Source of the DNA: Burkholderiales bacterium
GTDB taxonomy: Bacteria; Pseudomonadota; Gammaproteobacteria; Burkholderiales; SG8-39
Length of the DNA: 37,835 bases
Reading direction: 5' to 3'
NCBI GenBank assembly: GCA_026416295.1
Contig: JAOAFL010000029.1
Location: forward strand, 1 to 37,835
Shown here: positions 32,031 to 37,835 of the stretch, piece by piece
How positions within the stretch are numbered: the stretch's first letter is position 1
Layout of the letters: the number at the start of each line of letters is the position of its first letter
Program-made: the position numbers and the translations under genes
Notes under the pieces: generated by a model
Told to the model about the DNA's origin: nothing
The model's input: the letters and a program-made list of their open reading frames with translations, nothing else
Database searches by the model: none

Positions 32031-33170
32031 ATGCCTGTCGTCACATCGATCGCCGACCTTCGCGACATGGCGCGCCGGCGGGTCGCGCGCGCCATCTTCG
32101 ACTACGTGGACCGCGGCTCCTACGAAGAGGAAACGCTGCGCGCGAACCTCGCCGACTTCGAGCGAATCCGCCTGCGCCAGCGCGTCGCGGTGAACGTCGC
32201 ACAGCGCTCGACCCGCGCGCGGCTGCTCGGCGAGGAGGCGACGATGCCGGTCGCGCTCGCGCCGGTCGGCCTGACCGGCCTCAACTGGGCCGACGGCGAG
32301 ATCCTGTGCGCGCGGGCGGCGGAGAAATTCGGCGTGCCGTACACGCTCTCCACCATGTCCATCTGCTCGATCGAGGAGGTCGCTGCGGCGGTCTCGAGGC
32401 CTTTCTGGTTCCAGCTCTACGTGATGCGCGACCGGGGTTTTGCCGCCGAGCTGATCGCGCGCGCGAAGGCGGCGAAGTGCTCCGCGCTCGTTCTGACGCT
32501 CGACCTCCAGATCCAGGGTCAGCGCCACCGGGACCTGAAGAACGGCCTCACGGTGCCGCCGAAGCTCACCGCAAAGACCCTGCTCGACGTACTGACGAAA
32601 CCCGGCTGGGCGCTCAACGTCCTCACGAGCCGCAGAAAGACCTTCGGCAACCTCGAAGGCCGCATCCGGGGCGCGGACAACCTCGCGACGCTTTCGCAGT
32701 GGATCGCGAGCCAGTTCGACCCGACGCTCTCGTGGAAGGACGTCGAATGGGTGAAGGGCCTCTGGGGCGGAAAGCTCGTGCTGAAGGGCATCCTCGATCC
32801 CGAGGACGCGAAGGCCGCGGTGTCGGTCGGCGCGGATGCGATCGTGGTCTCCAACCACGGCGGCCGGCAGCTGGACGGCACCGTGTCCTCGATCCGGGCG
32901 CTGCCGGAGATCGTCGAGGCGGTCGGCGGTCGAACCGAAGTCCTGCTCGACGGCGGCGTTCGTACCGGGCAGAGCGTGCTGAAGGCGATCGCACTCGGGG
33001 CTCGCGGCGTGATGATCGGCCGCGCCTACATCTACGGGCTCGGCGCGATGGGGGAGGCCGGCGTCGCCACGGCGCTCGAGATCCTGCGCAAGGAACTCGA
33101 CGTCACGATGGCCCTCTGCGGGCTGAGCGATCTCGCGCAGGCGAGCCCGGCGATCCTTCGCGCGGCCTGA
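32031..33170 (+). CDS. FMN-dependent alpha-hydroxy-acid oxidase/dehydrogenase (LldD family)
   Basis: 379 residues of the TIM-barrel family that includes L-lactate dehydrogenase LldD, mandelate dehydrogenase and glycolate oxidase. FMN-binding ALAPVGLTGLNWADGE lies near the N terminus. The catalytic His276 is in SNHGGRQLDG, with the neighbouring substrate Arg. LLDGGVRTGQSVLKAIALGARGVMIGRAYIYG binds the phosphate. It oxidises an L-2-hydroxy acid to the 2-oxo acid, passing electrons to quinone or oxygen. LldD-type members are membrane-associated, and the segment around 180-220 (LTKPGWALNVLTSRR) could be that loop. The substrate is not certain. Divergent IclR regulator; the CDF gene overlaps its stop by 1 base. 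Confidence 0.92.
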   Translation: MPVVTSIADLRDMARRRVARAIFDYVDRGSYEEETLRANLADFERIRLRQRVAVNVAQRSTRARLLGEEATMPVALAPVGLTGLNWADGEILCARAAEKFGVPYTLSTMSICSIEEVAAAVSRPFWFQLYVMRDRGFAAELIARAKAAKCSALVLTLDLQIQGQRHRDLKNGLTVPPKLTAKTLLDVLTKPGWALNVLTSRRKTFGNLEGRIRGADNLATLSQWIASQFDPTLSWKDVEWVKGLWGGKLVLKGILDPEDAKAAVSVGADAIVVSNHGGRQLDGTVSSIRALPEIVEAVGGRTEVLLDGGVRTGQSVLKAIALGARGVMIGRAYIYGLGAMGEAGVATALEILRKELDVTMALCGLSDLAQASPAILRAA

Positions 33171-34072
33171 TGGCGCCGCGCCTCGAGCACTACGCGTGGC
33201 TGTCGATCGGGGCGGCCGCAGCGACGATCGCGCTCAAGCTCGCGGCCTGGGCGGTGACCGACTCGGTCGGGCTGCTCTCGGACGCGCTCGAATCCCTCGT
33301 CAATCTCGCGGCCGCGCTCCTTGCCCTCTCGATGCTCAGGCTCGCCGCGCGACCGCCGGATGCCGCGCATCCCTACGGGCGCACCAAGGCGGAGTATTTC
33401 GCGAGCGGCGTCGAGGGCGCGCTGATCGTCCTTGCGGCCGCGGCGATCGTCTGGGCGGCGTTGCCGCGGCTCTTCGACCCGAAGCCGATCGCTGCGCCCT
33501 GGCTCGGCATCGCGATCAACGCCCTAGCTTCCGCGATCAACCTCGGCTGCGGGCTGCTCCTCGTCGCCGCAGGCAGGCGGCTTCACTCGATCGCGCTGGA
33601 AGCCGACGGCCACCATCTGATGACCGACGTCTGGACCTCGGTCGGCGTCGTCGCCGGGGTGGCGCTCGTCGACCTCACCGGCTGGGCGGTGCTCGATCCG
33701 CTGGTCGCGCTCGCCGTCGCCGCGCACATCGTCTGGATCGGCGTCTCGCTCATGCGCCGCTCGTTCCGAGGGCTCATGGACGCGGCGATTCCCGAGGCCG
33801 AGCGCGCCGAGATCGAGAGAATCTTCGCCGAGTACCGCCGCCGCTACGGCGTCGAGTTCCATGCGCTGCTCACGCGCCAGGCGGGCGCGCGCCGGTTCGT
33901 GTCGTTTCACCTGCTCGTGCCGGATTCGTGGACGGTCGCGCACGCGCACCGGCTTTCCGAGGAGATCGAGGAGCGCATCCGCTCGCTCGTGCCGAACGCG
34001 GCCACGATCACGCACATCGAGCCGATCTCGCATCCCTCGTCTTACGACGACCTGCGGCTCGAGCGCTGGTAG
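33170..34072 (+). CDS. Cation diffusion facilitator (CDF) family transporter
   Basis: 300 residues with six membrane helices and a cytosolic C-terminal domain (~205-300). The helix 5 metal motif HHLMTDVWTS (HxxxD) is intact. The helix 2 motif, DSLVD in E. coli FieF, reads ESLVN here (LLSDALESLVNLAAAL), so the transport site is altered. The C-terminal domain has FHLLVPDSWTVAHAHRLSEEIE and ITHIEPISH, with histidines typical of the sensing site. It exports divalent metal (Zn, Fe, Co, Cd or Mn; unspecified) by proton antiport. Start ATG overlaps the upstream stop (TGATG). Its 3' end overlaps the convergent mnmC by 31 bases. Confidence 0.92.
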   Translation: MAPRLEHYAWLSIGAAAATIALKLAAWAVTDSVGLLSDALESLVNLAAALLALSMLRLAARPPDAAHPYGRTKAEYFASGVEGALIVLAAAAIVWAALPRLFDPKPIAAPWLGIAINALASAINLGCGLLLVAAGRRLHSIALEADGHHLMTDVWTSVGVVAGVALVDLTGWAVLDPLVALAVAAHIVWIGVSLMRRSFRGLMDAAIPEAERAEIERIFAEYRRRYGVEFHALLTRQAGARRFVSFHLLVPDSWTVAHAHRLSEEIEERIRSLVPNAATITHIEPISHPSSYDDLRLERW

Positions 34073-35943
34073 CCGCCTTGCCTGCGCGCGGCGCGCAGCG
34101 CGAAGCGTCCGGGGTCGATGGCCGCGGCGAGGCGCTTTTCCAGCGGCAGCGGCTCGCCTTCGAGGATCGAAGCGAGAAGCTCGGCGCAGAGCGCAGCCCA
34201 GAGGTAGCCGCGCGAGCCGTAGGCGAACGCGCCGTAGAGGCCCGGCGTGCGCACTTCGCACCGCGAGTCATCGGCCGCGCAGAGCGCGCCGACGAGCGGC
34301 AGGCGATCGCGCACCGTGGCGCGAAATCCGACGCAGGCATCGAGCGCTGCGGGATCGAGGCCGGCAGCGGCGCCGGGGAGGATGCGTTCCAGGCGCGCGA
34401 GGTTCGCGGCGTTCGATTCGGCGCGCGGCAGGGGATCGTCGTCCTCGGCATCGAAGGTCGAACCGACGAGCGAGCGGCCGTCGAGTTCGGGCAGCACCAT
34501 GCCTGCGCGCAGCACCGGCAGCCTGAGCCCCGGAATCGGCGGAATCAGCGTCGCCTGGCCGCGCACGCGCCGAAGCGGCACATGCGGCTGCGGCGCAAGG
34601 CGCAAGCCCTCGGCGGCGTTCGCGAGCACCGCGACAGGGGCAGCGGCGATCGCACCGCCCGCGCGATCGCGCGCGATCCATTCGCCGCCCGAGCGCTCGA
34701 GCGATGCGACTTCGACGCCAAAGTGCGTTTCGAGCCGGTCGCCGCAGGCGGAAAGCCACGCGGTGCAGGCGCTCGAGGGGCTCACCCAGCCCGCCTGCGC
34801 ATAGAAGAGGCCGCCCGAGCGCAGCCGCACGCCCGCAAGCGAGGACGCTTCCTCGGCGCTCACGCGTCGCGCGTACTCGTCGGGCGGCGAAAGCGCTGCG
34901 AGCGAGCGCGCTTGGGACTCGGCGTCTTTCGCGTCCTCGGCGAGCTGAAGAAGCCCACAGCCCGACCAGAGGATGCCGGCGTGCGTTTTCCACGCGCGCC
35001 GGGTGTGGAGAAACGCGGCGCGCGTGAAGCGGGCAAGGAGGCTATCGTCCGGCGTGAGCAGCGGATGAAAGGCGCCGGCGGGATTACCGGAAGCTTCCGC
35101 GGCGGGCTTCGCGTGCCGCTCGACGAGCACGACGTCCCAGCCGCGCCGCGCGAGCCGCTCGCAGACCGAGGCGCCTGCGACGCCTGCGCCGACGACGAGC
35201 GCGCGGCGCGTCGAAGGCTCGGGCGGCGGCGCGCTTCGCGTGCGGACCGGCCGCGCGACGAGCATCTCGTGCTTTCGGGCAAAACCTGGCCGCTTCTCGA
35301 CCGAAAATCCGGCGGCGGCGAGGTTTTCCTTGACGCGCGCGGCGACGCTCCAGGTGGCGGCGATCGATCCGGGGGCGCAGAGCCGCGCGAGCCCGCGCAT
35401 CGCCTCGGCAGACCACATCTCGGGATTTTTCGCCGGCGCAAAGCCGTCGAGAAACGCCGCGTCGGCGCGCGCTTCGATCTGCGGCAGCACTTGCGCGACG
35501 TCGCCGAAGGCGAGCGTGAGGAGAACGCGGCCGCCCTCGAATTCGATCCGCTGAAACCCCGGCACGAGCATCGGCCAGGCCGCGCGAAGCTCCTTCGCGA
35601 GCGCCGCGAGCGCCGGATAGCGTTCGTGAAGGATCGCGAGGTCGGCGGCGGGAAAGGGGTGCTTTTCCACCGAGACGAAGTGCAGCCGTGCGCAGCGCGC
35701 CGGGTCTTCGCGCCAAGCCCGCCAGGTGACGAGGAACGAGAGCCCGAAACCGAAACCCAGTTCGAGCACGGTGAAGCGGCTGCGGCCGCGCCAGCGCTCG
35801 GGCAAGCCGGTGCCCGCGAGAAACACGTGGCGCGCCTGCGCTTCGCCGCCTGCGGCCGAGTGGTAGACGTCGCCGTACAGCGTCGAGACCGGCGTTCCGT
35901 CGGGCCCGAACGCGGCGCGCGCAGGGCGGATCGGCGCGCTCAA
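34042..35943 (-). CDS. mnmC: Bifunctional tRNA (mnm5s2U34) methyltransferase / FAD-dependent cmnm5s2U oxidoreductase
   Basis: 633 residues. N-terminal methyltransferase half (~1-235): SAM motif VLELGFGFGLSFL at ~59-71 and the DAAFLDGFAPAKNPEMW segment. C-terminal FAD oxidoreductase half (~245-633): dinucleotide motif VVGAGVAGASVCERLARRG, then SGNPAGAFHPLL. Together they convert cmnm5s2U to nm5s2U to mnm5s2U at the wobble base of several tRNAs. Domain order matches E. coli MnmC (668). Start is TTG at 35941-35943, leading directly into PIRPARAAFGPDGTPVS; no better start exists. It is a single-gene transcription unit. Confidence 0.96.
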   Translation of the reverse strand: MSAPIRPARAAFGPDGTPVSTLYGDVYHSAAGGEAQARHVFLAGTGLPERWRGRSRFTVLELGFGFGLSFLVTWRAWREDPARCARLHFVSVEKHPFPAADLAILHERYPALAALAKELRAAWPMLVPGFQRIEFEGGRVLLTLAFGDVAQVLPQIEARADAAFLDGFAPAKNPEMWSAEAMRGLARLCAPGSIAATWSVAARVKENLAAAGFSVEKRPGFARKHEMLVARPVRTRSAPPPEPSTRRALVVGAGVAGASVCERLARRGWDVVLVERHAKPAAEASGNPAGAFHPLLTPDDSLLARFTRAAFLHTRRAWKTHAGILWSGCGLLQLAEDAKDAESQARSLAALSPPDEYARRVSAEEASSLAGVRLRSGGLFYAQAGWVSPSSACTAWLSACGDRLETHFGVEVASLERSGGEWIARDRAGGAIAAAPVAVLANAAEGLRLAPQPHVPLRRVRGQATLIPPIPGLRLPVLRAGMVLPELDGRSLVGSTFDAEDDDPLPRAESNAANLARLERILPGAAAGLDPAALDACVGFRATVRDRLPLVGALCAADDSRCEVRTPGLYGAFAYGSRGYLWAALCAELLASILEGEPLPLEKRLAAAIDPGRFALRAARRQGGYQRSSRRSS

Positions 35944-36038
35944 CGCACCCTCTTGCGCGACAAAAGCCGGAGCGGCGCAAGACGGCCGGCCGGCGCCGGC
36001 TCGCCTCGCAGCCGCCTGCCGGTTTCGAGCGCGCGAGG

Positions 36039-36067
36039 TTCTCCGCGCGCGGCGGACGGTTTAAAGT
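36039..36067 (+). promoter_or_regulatory. Possible promoter upstream of the 3-hydroxyanthranilate dioxygenase gene
   Basis: -10 TAAAGT (36062-36067) in the AT-rich TTTAAAGTAG, 17 bases after a poor -35 TTCTCC (36039-36044). The leader to the ATG would be ~58 bases, with GGAGA before the start codon. Confidence 0.35.
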
Positions 36068-36131
36068 AGCGCATCGCGCGCACGAATGTTAGGGGACGCG
36101 CGAGCCTTGCGCGACCGACCGGAGAATCGCC

Positions 36132-36689
36132 ATGAACACCGTCGCGACCGAATTCCCGAAACCCGTCCAAGTGCATGCGCTGCTGAAGGCGATCGATTTT
36201 CCCGCCTGGCTGCGCGAGAACGAAGCGAGGCTCAAGCCCCCGGTGTGCATCCAGCAGATCTGGCGCGACACCGATTTCATCGTCTCGGTGGTCGGCGGCC
36301 CGAACCGCCGCCACGACTACCACGACGACCCGCTGGAGGAACTCTTCTACCAGTTCAAGGGCAACGCCTACCTCGCGATCATGACCCCCGCGGGACCGCG
36401 GCGGGTGGATCTGCCCGAAGGCGCGATCTTTCTGCTGCCGCCGCACGTGCGCCATTCGCCGCAGCGGCCGGAGGCGGGAAGCCTGTGCCTGCTCGTCGAG
36501 CGCACGCGGCCGAAAGACCTGCTCGACGGCTTCGAGTGGTACTGCCCGACGTGCCATGCGCTGCTTCATCGGGTGGAAGTGCACGTCTCCGACCTCGCCA
36601 CCCAGCTTCCGCAGGCGTTCGACGCGTTTCACGCGGACCTCGAGCGGCGCACCTGCAAGCGCTGCGGCACGCTCCATCCCGGCAAATGA
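36132..36689 (+). CDS. nbaC: 3-hydroxyanthranilate 3,4-dioxygenase
   Basis: 185 residues, cupin fold. Opens 3-hydroxyanthranilate to 2-amino-3-carboxymuconate 6-semialdehyde with Fe(II) and O2. Every key residue known from the Cupriavidus metallidurans enzyme can be placed: iron ligands His64, Glu70 and His108; substrate residues Arg60, Arg112 and Glu123. The bacterial C-terminal rubredoxin-like iron site has two CxxC pairs, 138/141 and 175/178. GGAGA lies before the ATG. It is coupled (ATGA) to the DapA-family gene. It links to kynA-kynU 17 kb upstream, but no kynurenine 3-monooxygenase or ACMS decarboxylase is in the window. Confidence 0.96.
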   Translation: MNTVATEFPKPVQVHALLKAIDFPAWLRENEARLKPPVCIQQIWRDTDFIVSVVGGPNRRHDYHDDPLEELFYQFKGNAYLAIMTPAGPRRVDLPEGAIFLLPPHVRHSPQRPEAGSLCLLVERTRPKDLLDGFEWYCPTCHALLHRVEVHVSDLATQLPQAFDAFHADLERRTCKRCGTLHPGK

Positions 36690-37660
36690 CGAGCGAAGCG
36701 AAACGCAAGGCGCGCGCGGAGCTGCGCGGCCTCTGGGCGGCGACGCTTACGCCCTTTCGCGACGATCTGTCGCTGGATGAGGCGGGCTGGCGGGCGAACC
36801 TGCGGCACTGGTACGGGGCGCTCGGCATCCGGGGGCTGTTCGTGAACGGCAAGCAGGGCGAGTACTACGCGATGACGGTCGAGGAGCGAAAGCGCACCGC
36901 CGAGATCGCGATCGAGGAGGCGCGCGCCTTCGGCGGCAAGGTGATGGTCGCCTGCTCCGACCAGAACGTCGAGGTGGTTGCCGAGCTCGCGCGCCACGCC
37001 GAGGCGGCGGGCGCGGACTACGTCGTGGTGCACACGCCGGTGCTCTACTTCGGCGCGCACACCGACGAGACGCTCCTCGCGTATTACCGCTACGTCGCCG
37101 CGCAGGTGAAAATCGGCCTCGTGCTCTGGAACCAGCCGCCCGACTGCGGCTATCTGCTGCGGCCCGAACTGTGCGTGCGCCTCGCCGAGGAAATTCCGAA
37201 CGTCGTCGCAATCAAGTACAGCGTGCCGCGCGAGACCTACGCGGCGCTCACGCGCATGGCGGGCGATCGGCTGATCGTCAGCTCCTCGAGCGAGGAGGAC
37301 TGGCTCGAAAACATCGTCGAGCTCGGCTGGCAGGTGTACCTGTGCTCGACGCCGCCGTATCTGCTGCAGACGCCGTCGGACCGGCGCATGCACGAATACA
37401 CCGAGCTCGCGTTCCGGGGCGAAGTCGCCCGCGCGCGCGCGGTGCGCGACTCGCTCGCGCCGGTGCGCCGGGCGCTCAAGGAAACGCGACCGCCCGGAAA
37501 GGCGGCGGCGCACCAGAAGTACTGGCAGACGCTCCTCGGTCAGGCGGGCGGCCGCGTGCGAAGGCCGCTGCTCGAGCTCACGGAGGCGGAAAAGGCAGCG
37601 ACGCGCGCGGCGTTCGAGGCCTGCGGGCTTGCGGGCGCGCCGGCGCGCGCCGCCGCCTGA
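36686..37660 (+). CDS. Dihydrodipicolinate synthase (DapA/NAL) family lyase or aldolase
   Basis: 324 residues, TIM-barrel class I aldolase family. The Schiff-base lysine is Lys177 in NVVAIKYS. It is not a normal DapA. The pyruvate-carboxylate GTTGE motif reads NGKQGEYY (54-61), and the catalytic Tyr of the LYNVP motif is Trp148 (LWNQPPD). The C terminus is also longer than in DapA (~292). Its start overlaps the dioxygenase stop by 4 bases (ATGA) and an aldehyde dehydrogenase gene follows, so it probably acts on a product of ring cleavage or another 2-oxo acid. The reaction is unknown. Confidence 0.85.
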   Translation: MTSEAKRKARAELRGLWAATLTPFRDDLSLDEAGWRANLRHWYGALGIRGLFVNGKQGEYYAMTVEERKRTAEIAIEEARAFGGKVMVACSDQNVEVVAELARHAEAAGADYVVVHTPVLYFGAHTDETLLAYYRYVAAQVKIGLVLWNQPPDCGYLLRPELCVRLAEEIPNVVAIKYSVPRETYAALTRMAGDRLIVSSSSEEDWLENIVELGWQVYLCSTPPYLLQTPSDRRMHEYTELAFRGEVARARAVRDSLAPVRRALKETRPPGKAAAHQKYWQTLLGQAGGRVRRPLLELTEAEKAATRAAFEACGLAGAPARAAA

Positions 37661-37693
37661 CGCGGCGCAGGCGAACGTTCGCGAAAAGCGCGC

Positions 37694-37703
37694 GAAGGAG
37701 GGA
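37694..37703 (+). promoter_or_regulatory. Strong ribosome binding site of the aldehyde dehydrogenase gene
   Basis: AAGGAGGGAG, 7 bases before the ATG at 37711. One of the best Shine-Dalgarno matches in the window, which fixes the start of the truncated gene. Confidence 0.6.
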
Positions 37704-37710
37704 GACGAAC

Positions 37711-37835
37711 ATGAACAGGCCGGCAGAACCGACGCTCGCGACCGTCCCCGCGTGGATCGGCGGCAGAGCTGTCGTTCCGCAGGGGCGCATGGGCGAGGTG
37801 TACAACCCGGCGACCGGCGCGGTCGCAAAGCGCGT
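37711..37835 (+). CDS. Aldehyde dehydrogenase, mmsA-like (N-terminal 41 residues only)
   Basis: Cut by the right edge. The visible part, WIGGRAVVPQGRMGEVYNPATGAVAKRV, has the GG and NPATG motifs of the aldehyde dehydrogenase N terminus. It looks most like CoA-acylating methylmalonate-semialdehyde dehydrogenase. A 2-aminomuconate semialdehyde dehydrogenase, expected after 3-hydroxyanthranilate dioxygenase, cannot be excluded because the catalytic Cys/Glu region is outside the window. It lies 50 bases after the DapA-family gene on the same strand and is probably co-transcribed with it. Confidence 0.75.
   Translation, partial: MNRPAEPTLATVPAWIGGRAVVPQGRMGEVYNPATGAVAKR

Noticed and set aside
33196-36069. 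957-codon open frame on the plus strand
   Set aside because: Runs across the CDF gene in another frame and then antisense through mnmC; no recognisable domain; a GC-rich shadow.
1-37835. Prophage, IS element, CRISPR, toxin-antitoxin or defence system
   Set aside because: No integrase, transposase, direct-repeat array, nuclease/helicase cluster or phage structural gene was seen; composition is even and the genes look like ordinary metabolic chromosome.

Overview
The window is a densely packed, very GC-rich (roughly 70 %) stretch of bacterial chromosome. It carries about 39 protein genes on both strands, 37 of them complete. I see no rRNA, tRNA, CRISPR array, transposase, integrase or phage gene. 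The gene set points to a betaproteobacterium, probably Burkholderiales or a near relative: two-domain MnmC, FadE with its long C-terminal extension, a PsrA-like box in front of a TetR-led beta-oxidation operon, a kynurenine pathway with 3-hydroxyanthranilate dioxygenase, and an Atm1-type exporter. This taxonomic call is an inference from gene content and base composition; no marker RNA is present.

Layout. (1) 1-2.5 kb: the end of a HAD phosphatase, a TTC38-like TPR protein and an ornithine cyclodeaminase/mu-crystallin family enzyme. (2) 2.5-6.8 kb, minus strand: a tight cluster of a DECR-like SDR reductase, a NUDIX + metallo-beta-lactamase fusion protein, an 87-residue unknown and glutathione reductase, which appears to start at CTG. 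(3) 7.2-14.1 kb: quinone oxidoreductase, PLP ammonia-lyase, an atypical crotonase, a DUF1499 protein, an endonuclease/phosphatase-fold enzyme, a degenerate HtrA-like protein, an HD-domain protein and a DUF465 protein. (4) 14.2-17.2 kb: a phosphotransferase/acyl-CoA dehydrogenase pair resembling the two halves of ACAD10/11, followed by an exported protein. (5) 17.2-20.5 kb: kynureninase and tryptophan 2,3-dioxygenase, divergent from a glutathione S-transferase and a MarC protein. (6) 20.5-28.3 kb: a six-gene fatty-acid oxidation operon (TetR, FadE, thiolase, FadB/J-type protein, YciA thioesterase, alpha/beta hydrolase) with one promoter and one near-perfect operator. (7) 28.3-36 kb: Atm1-type ABC exporter, PBP7-like peptidase, divergent IclR regulator and FMN 2-hydroxyacid oxidase, CDF metal transporter, MnmC. 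(8) 36.1-37.8 kb: 3-hydroxyanthranilate 3,4-dioxygenase, a DapA-family lyase and the start of an mmsA-like dehydrogenase.

How the parts work together. The main theme is acyl-CoA and aromatic amino-acid catabolism. The fad operon carries a complete beta-oxidation spiral with its own repressor. The kinase/ACAD pair could feed 4-hydroxyacyl-CoAs into that spiral. Tryptophan is opened by KynA and cleaved by KynU to an anthranilate. The 3-hydroxy form would be opened by the dioxygenase 17 kb away. Glutathione reductase, GST and the Atm1-type exporter form a looser thiol/redox theme.

I found no clear-cut new system. The best leads are the NUDIX-MBL fusion cluster, the split ACAD11-like pair, the HtrA relative that lost catalytic residues, the crotonase without its two glutamates, the dioxygenase/DapA-like pairing, the CTG start of glutathione reductase, and divergent genes that share overlapping -10 elements with almost no 5' leader.
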